64,000 bases of DNA from Metridium senile (lineage: Eukaryota; Cnidaria; Anthozoa; Actiniaria; Metridiidae), in assembly GCA_949775045.1 (NCBI GenBank), contig OX459107.1:14811679-14875678 (forward strand), read 5' to 3'. A model generated the notes under the pieces. That model saw only the letters and a list, made by a program, of their open reading frames with translations, did no database searches and was not told the origin of the DNA. Positions 28,601-41,000 of this stretch are shown in pieces. Both the position numbers and the translations under genes were made by a program. Position 1 is the first letter of the stretch, and every line of letters starts with the position of its first letter.

Positions 28601-31600
28601 CAATATCATCTTAATCATCATCGTTATCGTCATCAATATCATCTTAATCATCATCGTCATCGTCATCATCACCATTACTATTGTCATCATCATTATTGTC
28701 ATCATTATCATCTTCATCGTCATCAATATCATCTTTTAAAATCATCTTTATGATGACAATCATATCACCATAATTACAGTCATTATCACAATCATTATTA
28801 TCATCATCATCATCATCATTGTTATCTTCATCAGCATCATATTTTATAATCATCATTGATAATCATATTACCATCATAACAATTATCATTATCACAATCA
28901 TTAATATTATCATCATCATTTCCATAACCAACATCAGTATTATCGTCATTGTTATCTTACCCACAAACACCATCCATGTTGTGGTGGAAAAGGCAAACAT
29001 AATCAGCCCTCCGATTTGGCTCACAAAAGCAATTCTCGTTACGTTAATCTCATTGAAGCATTTCCTCAGCAAGTAGATAAACACCACGCTACCAATTCCC
29101 AGAGTAAAGAAACGATAAGATAGGAAGTATCCTACAATACTAGGAGTCCAGCACAATGGACTACGAAGAACGAACAACATCGACACTGCTGCCGTCCCAA
29201 CAGTGAACGTAACGTTAACACCAACTATAAGCAACGAAAGAAGGAGGTTTTTTCTTCCATGTTTTCTTGGCTTGGTGAAGATGTGTACTAATCTTCTAAC
29301 ACTGTCAACATCAAAGAAGTTTGCCTTTACTTTACTTTTGACGGATTCTTTGACGAATAGAATAGTGTAAAGTAAGGCAAGAATTAGACCGCTTAAGACG
29401 AACCATAACGGGGCTTTAAAACCAAGATGTTCAATCCAAAGACCACTTGTGAGCTGCGCGATGGTTCCGGCAAGGAAGAGCCAAAAATTTAAAAGAGCTG
29501 AAATATAATATAGTATAAATATCAGACATCATTTTAATAATAACAATTAAATAATATTGATTTAATATTTGTTTCGCGCAAATCAACATGTGCATATGAT
29601 CAAGTACGCCGTAACATCTGTATATAAAATCATGGATCATAAAAACAATTATTTATCCATGATAAAATAAAGCGGCGTTTACACGAGCACTTTTTCCTTG
29701 ACAAGTTTTCCTTGACAAGGAAATATTGCTCGTGTAGATGGAGTAAAATGAACAATTTTTCCTTGACAAAAATTATTATTATTGGAAAAGCTAGCATGTT
29801 GGCTTTTCCTTGACAAGGAAAAATTGTCAAGGATGAAATTTGCTCGTGTAGACGGACAACAAGGAAAATGTGTCAAGGAATATTAATGAAAATTGTCAAG
29901 GATACTTGTCAAGGAAAAATTGCACGTGTATAAACGCCGCTTAAATGTACTCAATTAAAATTGAAAAAATGTGATGAAATATGATCATGATTTATTATAT
30001 ATAGATATCGATGAAATACCAGGATTTCTCTAGTGTCTAAAACTTAAAAAAAATATATAGATATCATATCTTTCACATGTGAAGATATCGTTTTCAGATG
30101 CAGTTCGTTTTGCATAAAGGTTTAATTTTAATAACGAGTCAATGGAGTTTTATTTCTCTTGACATTTCATCGATATCTATATAATAAACAGAACATTACA
30201 TGGTCGCTTGGAGATACAAATTTTATCTTCTCGTGTTGAATATCTCTCACTTGTTCGCTGCGCTCACTCGTAAGAGATCTATTCAACACTCGAAGATAAA
30301 ATTGATATCTCCGCGCGCCCATGTAATATCCTCTATATATACAATAAAATATCATGATAAGAATATAGTTGAACCGTAGAAAAATTAAAATATTATCAGC
30401 TGGTGAAAAACAGATTAATTTCGAGTGAATATGAAACGCTCACGGCACGAACGCGTTCAAGGCATGGCAAGGCACATCAAAATTCTAGAAACATGACGGT
30501 CGCGGCAAGGCACGCACACGGCACTAAACGTTTTCATAGTCATACGAAATCTGATATATAACCAATTATTATAACAATTTTATACTAAGCTTAAGACCAT
30601 TATTCTGTTCAAGATCGAGCTAGTACCAGTGCTGTTTCTAGTGTACCAGTGATATCCACAAGTTTGTATAAGATAATGCAATGAGATAGATCAAAAACAA
30701 TAAAACCATGAAATAAAAACAAAATAGTTACTAACTAATATTTTTTATTTAGTGACTATTGTTTTTTCTCAGTATCACTCAACCAGAAACATCAAATACA
30801 AAAGGAAACAAAACCTCATTACAACTTAACTTGTCTTTGATAGTGACTAATAGTCACTAAATAAGAACTATTACACAGTAGCAATTTGATTTTCCGCTTT
30901 TCATGGATATATAGTGCTTTTGCTCTAACACATATTTATGGAAACTAACGAGTAAACTAGTATAGGCTGCGTCGGTGTTTGATATAAACAATGAGCCTGA
31001 GGATCAGTTCTTCCGAGGGGAACTTGGGATAAGAGAAGGGAAGGGCTGGGCCTTTCTCACCTTTCCCTCTCCTCTCTTCCCCCTCCCAGCCCCGAGAGCG
31101 TGATACTTAGGCTATAATTATAAAACATATAACAAAACTTGTAACGTCGTAAAAAATGTTAACTTAACTATACTGACGTGTTTCTCGCTTTAGCCCTTCG
31201 AAGGAGTAAAAAAAGATAGACTAGGCCTATAGCACATTTAGTTTTGTTTCACGGATATATGATCTTACACTTTATAGCATACAATGCACTATTTCTAAAA
31301 TCGTTGTCGCAGCCGAAGCTACGGTCCACAATCTGAAGCCCGCAAAGGATGTCGGTGATATGGACTTAATTTGTGATTTATTGCACGTTTTTTAACGTAA
31401 TATTTGTTTCATGATCAACCACTGCAACAACTTGTTATGGTCATATAACACAAAGTTAACACGTACAATCAAAATATGCTATGAATATACACCGAATCGA
31501 AAGATGGCTGCCAATTTGAATAACAATTCTTCTTGACTGCCCAGCTTCGCATACATGTGAAAACTCTATTGTTTTCCAACGTGAACACGGGGCTAGACAG

Positions 31601-32552
31601 TCAAGAACAATAAGAGTACGCCATATTTCATTTCGGTCTATATCGATAAGGCCTAGTCTGGGACCTAAACTCACCTTAACTCGCAGCGAGTTTGGGCGAG
31701 TTAAGGCGAGTTAAGGCGAGTTAAGGTAAAATCAAAATTGCAATTGCAATGCTGCGAGTCAAGGCGAGTTAAGGTAAAATCAAAATTGCAATTGCAATGC
31801 TGCGAGTCAAGGCGAGTTAAGGCGAGTTAAGGAAAAATCCCATAATTTGGAGTGACACTAAAAGAACATGACTTATATGTGTATATTTCAGCTTTGTGAC
31901 TGAGGTTAAGGCAATTCCCTGTGCATTATGACATTGAGTAATTTACTGCGAGCTTGTGCGAGTTAATGCGAGTTTGTGCGAGTTAAGGCGAGTTTGCGCG
32001 AGTTAAGGCGAGTTAAGGTCCCAGACTAGGCCTTCGATAACAAGAGACGAAATACCGACATCCTTTGCACAGGCTTCAGAGTGTGGACTTAAGCTTTGTT
32101 TGCGACAACGATTTATTTGTATATTAACCATACTCATTCTGTTAGATAGCTTCTTTTTCGCTATGGTATCAGCCAGATACGAATTAAGAGAAAGCCACAG
32201 AGAAGTGAAATAGCCTGTGATCCCATTCACAAAACCACCAAGAAACATCAAGTACAGCGGTAAATGAAAGTACATGATGACCAGAAAAAGCGCAGTTTCA
32301 AAGGTGGCTCCGATAAGAGGAGCCATTATGATTGGCTTTCGTCCTCGTTTATCAGCGTATGACCCATAAAAGGGTCCAATCAAAATACTGGGTATGACAC
32401 CACACACTATGTAGTAGGTGAACAGTTTCGCAGATCGCGTCTGGACCTAATAAAGTAAAGAGTAGTATATTACGTCGGAAGTCCCTTCTCCTTCAGCCGA
32501 AGCTGATCTTCCAGAGAGCCGACGGTGCGCTCATTTCATTTCCCTCTCTCCA

Positions 32553-32584
<32 letters not shown>

Positions 32585-33042
32585 CTTAAAGCTACACGGA
32601 AAGAAGAGAAGTCGAAACAAGGATGCGAGGTCACTGGGAATCGAACTCGGGGCCTCTCAGTCGCACAGAACGCCGCGGCGCATTAACCAACTCAGTGTGC
32701 TTCTGTAAAATAGAATAACGATGATCGATGGTGAAAATTATAGTGATGATGGTTATAATGACAATGATTAATCATACGATGATGACAATACTGCTCTAGA
32801 AATCAGTAAATATTTACACTCACCTCCAATTCCAACTCTTTCAAGGTAGAATTCTCGGCAGCAAAGCCCTCGTTTCCACACCCCCCTCCTTCGGAAGAAG
32901 AGTTCAAATAGGGGAACCCAACATCCTCACTATAACGGTGGTATGCGTATTGACCCACGACAGGAAACATCATCATCATCCAGTAGGAGTAGACAAAGAA
33001 AATTGGCTCGATGACCCCAAATTGCTTCCATTTAAGAGCCAT
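25629..33042 (-). CDS. SLC46-family (MFS) solute transporter, 6 coding exons
   Basis: Minus-strand exons: 33042-32824, 32446-32134, 29497-28961, 28284-28201, 27645-27486, 25707-25629. All junctions are GT-AG and phase-consistent, giving 1392 nt (463 aa), the usual SLC46 length (human PCFT 459). Features: N-terminal TM1 (IEPIFFVYSYWMMM), a glycosylatable Cys-rich loop (NSSSEGGGCGNEG), the MFS motif GSYADKRGRKP after TM2, SNRMTLLNFWLFLAG matching the SLC46 TM5 region, and six C-terminal helices (exons 3-5). The tail is acidic (NHEEEETKENMVTTSL). SLC46 proteins are proton-coupled importers (folates in A1; muropeptides or other conjugates in A2/A3); the substrate here cannot be read from sequence. 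ATG 33042 has a good context (AACCATGG) and sits behind a CTCCCCAG acceptor, so a 5'-UTR intron is likely. The phase demanded donor 32133 (ATGA|GTATGG) rather than the GTTAAT nearby. Confidence 0.9.
25735..27450. repeat. 55-bp minisatellite filling the last SLC46 intron
   Basis: About 31 copies of a 55-bp unit with landmarks GATGAAGAAACTACATGATA, CACAAGAAACTAC and TTTAGCAACAAG. Some copies carry an extra GATCAT or a CAAGACTTGAACTG insertion, and a block of units near 26700-27050 is repeated at 27130-27420. On the minus (gene) strand each unit contains TTTCTTGTGTATCATGTAG, a copy of the real last-exon acceptor TTCTTATCTATCATGTAG at 25708-25725. Confidence 0.95.
27711..27790. mobile_element. 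short MITE (GGCGGATCC ends) in SLC46 intron 4
   Basis: AGGCGGATCCAGAATATTTT and the end CCCTAGATCCGCC; the arms contain GGGGGTGTCC / GGACACCCCC. Confidence 0.75.
27851..28133. mobile_element. MITE in SLC46 intron 4
   Basis: CTACAATCGTTGACAAAA at the left end, TTTTGTCAACGATTGTAG at the right; the middle is GC-rich (CCCCCTCCCCCAACGC). Confidence 0.75.
28330..28950. repeat. ATC-rich microsatellite in SLC46 intron 3
   Basis: Irregular CATCATCAT runs with about three copies of AATATGATCTTAATCATC and two ~105-bp units. Ile/His/Met-rich frames here are artefacts. Confidence 0.92.
29669..29942. mobile_element. MITE (TIR AAGCGGCGTTTACACGAGCA)
   Basis: AAGCGGCGTTTACACG and the end CGTGTATAAACGCCGCTT, with internal repeats of CCTTGACAAGGAAA. 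Confidence 0.85.
29995..30345. mobile_element. palindromic composite repeat, family C
   Basis: Contains TATAGATATCGATGAAATAC with its complement ATTTCATCGATATCTATATA, and then a second pair ATTACATGGTCGCTTGGAGA / ATCTCCGCGCGCCCATGTAA. The same arrangement recurs at 60672-61398. Confidence 0.75.
30660..31205. repeat. MITE relics and a minus-orientation 93-bp unit with leader
   Basis: 30665-30930 is a CCATGAAATAAAAACA / TTAGTGACTATTGTT element. 30945-30990 is one reversed array unit (CTAGTATAGGCTGCGTCGGT). 31140-31205 is its leader, with GCTTTAGCCCTTCG. A GGGAGGGG-rich block (31015-31095) separates the last two. Confidence 0.7.
31291..32115. mobile_element. family-B MITE split by a second element (SLC46 intron 2)
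   Basis: Left part ATTTCTAAAATCGTTGTCGC...; right part ends TTGCGACAACGATTT. The interior is interrupted by 31649-32033. The right end lies 19 bp from the exon 2 donor, close enough to affect splicing. Confidence 0.85.
31649..32033. mobile_element. nested 385-bp element of GCGAGTTAAGG repeats
   Basis: Perfect ends AGGCCTAGTCTGGGACCT and AGGTCCCAGACTAGGCCT. Direct repeat TCGATA lies on each side (31643-31648, 32034-32039). Most of the interior is GCGAGTTAAG iterations and a duplicated AAATCAAAATTGCAATTGCA block. Confidence 0.9.
32476..32708 (-). mobile_element. tRNA-derived SINE in SLC46 intron 1
   Basis: On the minus strand it reads TGAGTTGGTTAATGCGCCG (A-box-like) and, about 40 bases on, GAGTTCGATTCCC (B box), followed by a non-tRNA body. 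This is the layout of a tRNA-derived SINE with an internal polymerase III promoter. Confidence 0.7.
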
Positions 33043-33094
33043 GGTTGAGCTCTGGGGAGAGAAATAATAATGTTGTTACACTGAAATATAAATG

Positions 33095-33515
33095 GAAACT
33101 AGCGAGTAAACTAGTATAGGCTGCGTCGGTGTTTGATATAAATGATGGGTAATAGAATGAAACTAGCGAGTAAACTAGTATAGGCTGCGTCGGTGTTTGA
33201 TATAAACGATGGGTAATATTAATGAAACTATCGAGTAAACTAGTATAGGCTGCGTCAGTGTTTGATATAAACGATGGGTAATATAAATGATACTATCGAG
33301 TAAACTAGTATAGGCTGCGTCAGTGTTTGATATAAACGATGGGTAATAGAATGAAACTAGCGAGTAAACTAGTATAGGCTGCGTCGGTGTTTGATATAAA
33401 CGATAGGTAATAGAATGAAATTTGTAACACCGCAAAAATAGAAATAGAAACTAGCGAGTAAACTAGCCGATAGGCTGCGTCGGTGTTTGATATGAAACTA
33501 GCGAGTAAACTGATC
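33095..33515 (-). repeat. 93-bp family array, minus orientation, with shortened units
   Basis: Six copies of CTAGTATAGGCTGCGTCGGT. Several units are only ~62 bp because the ACGGTGTTAC segment is deleted. It lies just upstream of the SLC46 start. Confidence 0.9.
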
Positions 33516-34910
33516 TCCCTTAGTCCAAGCACAGGTAGCCCAAGCTCACTTTGATTTACTAAAGGATATATGGGTACTTTTGATCGAGCCTTCGATTATT
33601 TTTTGCCTTAAAATTTAATTAATTAAAAAATTCAACAAAACCCGTACAGTGTCTGTTTGCTGATCTCTATAATCCTCTGAGTTAATTTCAGCCGATTTCA
33701 TAATTCAGGTAGAGTCCCTTTCTCTTATGTAACAAGTTGAGGAACAGGGTACCGATCACGAATCACGGGCCGTTTTTCATGATTTCACGGATCATGGAGT
33801 AACGTAAAGTATAAATTTTCACGAATCACAGTTTTAGAACTCGCGATGCGGTTAACTCTGATGTTTCTAATAGGCAATGTGTTGTACTTGTTAGACGGAG
33901 AATGAATAATTCTTCCAGATATACAAAGAATAACACAATCGTTTATATCAGGAAAAGCTGTCAAGCTTTCACGGATCACCGATTCTGTAATCACGAGTCA
34001 ATGCAGTGAAAATCTGTAAATTTCGGGTCACGGGCGAAGATGATTTCACGGATCACGGCTTAATTGTTTTGCTATTCACGAATCACAGGCAAAATTTAGG
34101 GCACGGATTACGGGTAACCTCTTCCCCACCCTGATGTAAGGCAGGGAGAAATTTTTTTCGTTTTTACTTCGCTTTGTTACAAGAAATAAGGTTAGCTGCC
34201 AAGACTATTGAACCATCGTATCCTCAAGGGTTTGAAATTAATAATGCTTTGACAGTTCCCTTAATCTGTACGTGCCGTAATTTTCAAAACTGACCGCCGG
34301 TCACCTCAACCCGGAGAACGTACTCTGCCTGCACAGGCACGTTTTTAGAGCACACACTATAAACAGGGTCCTGAAGGGGTAAAATGGGAGCTGGGATTCG
34401 CCTTATTTTTGACTGGGAAAATGGAATTTGATGCACTGGGACTGGGATTTACAAATAAAGAACAATAGAAAATGGGAATGGGATTGAAAACTTGAGCAAA
34501 ACTGATGGGATTATGTGATTTTTGACCCTCTATAAATCATGTGAAATCGATATCGAAAAAAAACGTTGGATTAATATCGAATGTTTCATTTTAAGTGTTA
34601 ATTAAGTGATTAATTTAGTTTAATATTGTACTAGGGTATCGCATATCCATAGATCATATTTCGCCTCGTGTTATATTCAGTCACATATCGATCGATAGCC
34701 GAGTCGCTTAGACTCAAACCAAGACGCCAAACGAAGTGTCCTGGATAACGATTTAATATATATCGATTTGTAATGAATTGTATCGATTGGCAAGGAATTG
34801 TATCGATTGGCAATGAATTATATGCAACTGAAAAATCGACAATTTTCCATTTCTCACAGAATACGATGCTTTAATTCGATTTATATCGATTATCGATATA
34901 ATTAATTCAG
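33516..34910. other. non-coding; ATCACG-iterated element at ~33735-34125
   Basis: Between 33735 and 34125 the sequence repeats ACGAATCACGGGC, TTTCACGGATCACG and GATTACGGG, resembling a decayed inverted-repeat element of short motifs. The rest (34126-34910) shows no gene. Confidence 0.5.
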
Positions 34911-34913
34911 TCG

Positions 34914-35491
34914 AGGTTGGAGTGAATGAATCTATGCTTACTTTCTTTCATCGATCTATTGTTTAATTCATGATCAGCGAAGCGAATTAAATAAAGCTCC
35001 ATTAGACAATAGAACGATTTCATATAAACGTTCACACTTAACATTCAATATGTTTTGTCGAGTATTTAACATGCAAATGAGTTGTCACCTTAATTGCTAA
35101 CCTTTTATCTTTTATAACTATTTACTATTTTAATACATATTCACTTCCCATGCAATATAACTACGTGCAAGAAGTAGTCTAGCATGAAACAATAGTAATA
35201 CTAGGTTGGAGTGAATGAATCTATGCTTACTTTCTTTCATCGATCTATTGTTTAATTCATGATCAGCGAAGCGAATTAAATAAAGCTCCATTAGACAATA
35301 GAACGATTTCACATAAACGTTCACACTTAACATGCAATATGTTTTGACGAGTATTTAACATGCAAATGAGTTGTCACCTTAATTGCTAGCCTTTTATCTT
35401 TTAAAACTATTTACTATTTTAATACATATTCACTTCCCATGCGATATAACTACGTGCAAGAAGTAGTCTAGCATGAAACAATAGTAATACT
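34914..35491. repeat. 289-bp tandem duplication
   Basis: Two head-to-tail copies (34914-35202 and 35203-35491), ~97% alike, beginning AGGTTGGAGTGAATGAATC. They contain GATCAGCGAAGCGAATTAAA and AACATGCAAATGAGTTGTCA; parts recur in the element at 52318-53752. Confidence 0.93.
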
Positions 35492-35793
35492 ATTTTGTAC
35501 TACTTTATGCTAATTCTATTGTTTTCTATTGTTCAACTAGAACTGTTTTGCAAAATTAGTGTTTCACGCTTTTACTGAATACACCGCTACACTCCACAAT
35601 AGATCGTTCAACTGCAATCTTTTAATTAATTAAATTGTCCAAGGAATGTAGTTTTTAAATCAAAAGTACTGCGTTCCGTGCGCGAAACCATGACCCAAAA
35701 AGACTTGAAAGGCAGATTTTTTATGCTCATAAAATACTTAAACTAAAATTAACTATCAGATAATAGAGTTTTGGGTAACCTATGTTACGTAAT

Positions 35794-35946
35794 AGAGTGG
35801 TTTTCATTAACCCGTGAAACAAAGTGTAATAGCTAAAGTGTAATAGATCGTAATAGTCATGTAAAGACAATAAAATACAAAACAACCAAAGTGTAATAGT
35901 GTGTAATACGCTAAAGTGTGTTTCACGGGTTAATGAAAACCACTCT
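35794..35946. mobile_element. MITE, family D (TIR AGAGTGGTTTTCATTAACCC)
   Basis: Perfect termini AGAGTGGTTTTCATTAACCC and GGGTTAATGAAAACCACTCT. Copies also at 53907-54054 and 55663-56519. The inner CCCGTGAAAC is shared with family A. Confidence 0.9.
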
Positions 35947-35994
35947 AACAAGTTACGACACGGACCACTAAACTAAACGCACTTCTAAATTGTG

Positions 35995-36215
35995 TAATAT
36001 AGACTATATACATATATACATATATATTTACATAGCCTATATCATATACATATATAGTCTCCTAAATTCAGGAAAGGAGACACTGAGAAAGAGCCGTGTA
36101 CTAAATTTAAGGAGACTATATATCAGATATATATATGATATAGGTTATGTAACCCCTGGGTTCCCGGGGATGGTTATGTACATATATATGTATATATGTA
36201 TATAGTCACCTTAAA
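35995..36215. repeat. TATATA-rich imperfect palindromes
   Basis: Repeated AGACTATATACATATATAC-like arms with CTCCTAAATTCAGGAAA spacers, able to fold on themselves. Confidence 0.6.
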
Positions 36216-37282
36216 TTCAGGAAATGATACATTGAGCCACTATACCTTATCGCATACAGCTATGCCTTTCTAGCTCTAAGGGTTTTTGAGAACAGTCAAT
36301 GTAGTAAATTGCTAGAGCGAAGTTACTTAGTTTATGCTAATGAAATAGGAGCTAATTTGCAAGTCATGTCATGTCTATGATTTCCCCGGGATGATAACAT
36401 GGATATATCTCTTATTTCTCCTGCACTAATTGACCATACCCTGGTTTAATATTTAAATACTCGACCAATACTTAAATTCAAAAGCAAGTTATACATATTT
36501 ACCTCACCTCGACTGTACTTGAATTAGGATGAAGGGGTCTCGTGACTCTTCAGAATATTCAACAGTGTTGAATTACTGGGACTGCCTGTCATTATTATGG
36601 TGATGACTATATGCAAGCCTTCTCCCCGAGGTTGTTAATTTATTCATATTTCCGATAATTGCCGACGGCGAGTCTCGTATGTCGGCTTTCCGAGTATTCC
36701 GAAACCACCGGAAGTCTGGTTTACAGTACGATATTTTCTTTATTTACCTGTTATGAAATAAAATATGTAATGAATGGTTTTATACTTTGTTCATTTATAG
36801 GATTTTCAATTAAATTAGTCTTTTAAAGGAAAACAAAACCTATTCGAATTACTAACCTCGCCGAGATGGATTGCATAAAGAACAAATTCGCACGGTTATC
36901 TCTTTGCAATCTTTCTCCCTGAGGTTACGACATAGCAATAGATTTGTATCAGATTACTAATCTGTATTTTTACCTTTTGTCTAGCAATCATTGATAGTAT
37001 TTATAGCCATAAATTGGTATAAATCAATAAAATCCTTTCTTTCTGTATACATCGTTGTAAACATATTTTAATGTTTGTTTATTTATATTTTTTATTTAAA
37101 ATAACTTTCAAATTTTAACATTGTAATATTTGTCATGAATACGGAAAAAAAATTATATGTATATCTAATCAATCTAATTAAAGTAGAATTATTTTGTGTG
37201 GGTGAGGACTAATAGTAAATACAAATTTTACTATAGTAAATTAATTTTACTAAAAATCAATGATATTAAAACCCGTCACTGA

Positions 37283-37429
<147 letters not shown>

Positions 37430-37740
37430 AGTGTATCGTTACATGTCTTACATACATATGTAAGTTATATCGTTTCAATGAGGGTTTTTTGCCACTAGCA
37501 TTTTAATTATTAACGATAAGTTTTCAGCATTGATAATAAAAACACTGCAGTGTTCTGCATCTTCATTGTGAAGAAATGTTTGCACGCGCAAACTTAAAAC
37601 GGTAACAAATTAGCGCGCGCGCTGAGATTTGCGAGATTCTAATAATTCTACTAATGTTCTATAGATTGCAGGAATTTGAATTCGATCGTTCTCTGAATTA
37701 TTGTCCAAATTTAGAGTGCCAAGCCTCCAAAAACAGCACA

Positions 37741-37987
37741 TTTCATTGCTAGGGTCGATTGTTAATTACTAATTAAGAACGCTGATTGACGCACTCTGAA
37801 GAAGGTATAGTAATGCTAGGTACAGGCACAGTTCATTGATAGGGTCGATTGTTAATTACTAATTAAGAACGCTGATTGACGCACTCTGAAGAAGGTATAG
37901 TAATGCTAGGTACAGGCACAGTTCATTGATAGGGTCGATTGTTAATTACTAATTAAGAACGCTGATTGACGCACTCTGAAGAAGGTA
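37741..37987. repeat. 90-bp unit, three tandem copies (last partial), MULE 3' region
   Basis: AGGGTCGATTGTTAATTACT recurs at 37751, 37841 and 37931. The copies are almost identical. They sit between the (ATT)n tract and the gene's stop codon. Confidence 0.95.
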
Positions 37988-38029
37988 AGCATATGATAAG
38001 TGTGACAACTGAAACAACGTTGACACTGG

Positions 38030-41000
38030 CTATGATTGACAATCTCTGCATACCCACTCCTCATCTCCATCAAAAACTGCATGTGGGATAACTTCGCAGT
38101 CTTTGTGATACCACTCCTGGCAGCCTTCACATTCGACCATTGGATTCTGGCATGGCATTCTACATGAACAATATACTTTAATTTCTATCTTTGAAGCCTT
38201 ACATCGTTTTTTCCTCAGGTTTGTCGTGGGGAATGGAAGCATTTCGCCATTGTCAAAGCAGCTAAGCAGGTGATTTCTCATTTCATTTTCATCATAGGTC
38301 AGCTTTGTCGGGCATTGTCCAAAGGCCAAACTTGTAGCATTAGCAATAGCAAAGAGACCACAGTTTGTATGGTTTGTTTGCTGTTGAACAGGTGCGACGT
38401 TGACTGTGATTGCTCTATCCTTTGTATAGATGAATTGACAAATCTGTTGTGCAGTCTTAGGGACTAGTCGTTTACGTAAGGGCGAAAAAATGCTGTCGTA
38501 GAAGTCGAGTTTGTTCTCAATGTTTTCGTCAGAAAAAATATTGGCAGTGCAAACCCAGTGCATTGTTCCAGTATGAAGGATTTGCACAAAGTCTCCTCTA
38601 AACACTGAAAAACCACTGACAGGACCCAATGTTGTATTCTCCAGGCCTTTTAACGATGGGTATTTACTTGCCAAAAGATTATGAGCTAGATTAATGGACT
38701 CATCGGTAAGCATACCTCCATTGAGAATGGTGTTTCTCTCCTCCCTTGACAGAATGATTTTGGGGTTTTTGGTGTTACGTAGTTGTGTAGACTTTTTAGC
38801 TTCAATGAATATCACGTCGTCGTCTTGAGGTGAATCATTGGTCATAGTATCATTGGGCTGCGTAGGTTGTGCGTCGTCTTGTTGCGTAGGTTGTACGTCG
38901 TCTTGTTGCGTAGGTTGTGCGTCGTCTTTTTGCGTAGGTTGTACGTCGTCTTTTTGCGTAGGTTGTACGTCGTCTTGTTGCGTAGGTTGTACGTCGTCTT
39001 GTTGCGTAGGTTGTGCGTCGTCTTTTTGCGTAGGTTGTACGTCGTCTTTTTGCGTAGGTTGTACGTCGTCTTGTTGCGTAGGTTGTGCGTCGTCTTGTTG
39101 CGTAGGTTGTGCGTCGTCTTGTTGCGTAGGTTGTACGTCGTCTTGTTGCGTAGGTTGTGCGTCGTCTTTTTGCGTAGGTTGTACGTCGTCTTTTTGCGTA
39201 GGTTGTACGTCGTCTTGTTGCGTAGGTTGTACGTCGTCTTGTTGCGTAGGTTGTGCGTCGTCTTTTTGCGTAGGTTGTACGTCGTCTTTTTGCGTAGGTT
39301 GTACGTCGTCTTGTTGCGTAGGTTGTACGTCGTCTTGTTGCGTAGGTTGTGCGTCGTCTTTTTGCGTAGGTTGTACGTCGTCTTGTTGCGTAGGTTGTGC
39401 GTCGTCTTGTTGCGTAGGTTGTGCGTCGTCTTGTTGCGTAGGTTGTGCGTCGTCGTATTCCATTGGGTGTGTATTGTTTTCCTCAAAGGAGAGTTCACGA
39501 TCAATAAAGTAGCAGTCGTCTTGTGTAACAAAGATGCCATGTTCTTCGATGACATCACCACTTCTGTAATCATCTTTAGGGTCCTGTATTTTAATGTCAC
39601 ATGCTGCTCTCTTTGCGGCGGCCGACGCACCAACTCTCCCAGACCATGGTCTTTTACGTCTGCCCATGTTTGGTATCTCTTCTGCGTTTTTGATAAACGA
39701 TGGAATTGTAGCGGCTTTCTTGTTCTTCTCAAGAGTCAATCCCTCTTCTTTTGGCGTTTGGAGACGTATGTTTTTCAGTGCAGCAAGGAGAACAGAGTAC
39801 AGGTCACCCAGACATTTTTCGTCGTACACTAAGTAGGTAGCACTTTTAATTTGTTGCAATAAATCACGGCATGCCGATGCATTACTCCTCTTATGATAGA
39901 CACGCTTGGGAAGATCATGAATAATTTCGACTTCTTCTTTTTCTTGTTGTAGCTGCGGCTCTTCTATGCCATATACATCAGGACCATTGGTGTCTTCAAG
40001 GTTAGTAGAATACTTCACTGTACCTTGAATGACCTCATCATCGAGGATGAAGAACACGGAATCTTTGTACTGTGATGGAAATTTGTCCCAGGACCATTTC
40101 GGACACTTTTTCATCGCTGCAAAGAAGTGCTTACAAGGAAGAAAGGTAGAGCGCCAATCATTACAAGAGCACCTTGGCATCTGTTCTTCATCACCAAATC
40201 GTACTTCGTATATTTCTTGAAAAGAATTTGAGGATCTCACAGCGAAAACCCCCTTGTTTCCATCTTTCAAATCGATGTTGGAAGAAGGAATGTCTTCGCT
40301 GGAGGTTAGCCTGCTTAGGCAGTGCGTGACCAGGTAACGTGGACGGTCATGTAGAAAAACTGGAATATCTTGGCTGTATTTCTTAAAGCCACTTGACAAA
40401 CGGCTGTTATTTTCGATGTACCTGTAAATTACATTAAAAGTAATTGCTAGCTTTCCAATTAAGGACGGGGCCTATTAATTAAAAAGTAATGTCTTCTTCA
40501 AATAACTATCCAGGGTTCTTCAAATCTGGCTAAAAAAGGTGGAGTCAGCGGGCAGTTAAGAGAAATAATGAGTCTTAAATGTACGTCACGATTTTACTGG
40601 TAATGGACAAATAAAAATGTTTTTCAAAGGATTTTCATTGGAACATCTCTTTGATAGCGGTAAAGAATCAACAAGTAATTTTATAATAGGAATATATATT
40701 TTTTAACGTATTTTCAAAAGTTAGTAGTGAAATATGATTTTTTTTAGCATCGCGACTTGTATTTTAGGAGGCTCAGAAAATTCGAATTTTTGTCTATTTT
40801 CCATTCAAAAATCAGTTGCTTTTTCGAAATTTTACATCAAAAACATTGTTTAACATGTTCTTAATAATTGCAGTTGTAAAAAAATTGGGGTTACCGAGCG
40901 TTTTAAAAAGTTATCGCGTGGTAAACTTTGCCGCCGAAGATCATCATAAGACAATTTCTTTCCGGTCCCCTCCCTACTAAGTAAAGAAATTCGTCATCAT

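Noticed and set aside
32003..32128. Extension of SLC46 exon 2 past the donor (ORF tail VNIQINRCRKQS...)
   Set aside because: This tail is MITE sequence; the phase-1 donor at 32133 gives a frame-matched join with exon 3 that matches the SLC46 family.
38838..39832. Plus-strand frames of 224 and 321 codons and a second minus frame of 296 codons
   Set aside because: Shadows of the 24-bp coding repeat; only the minus frame with SWIM, protease and PHD motifs has domains outside the repeat.
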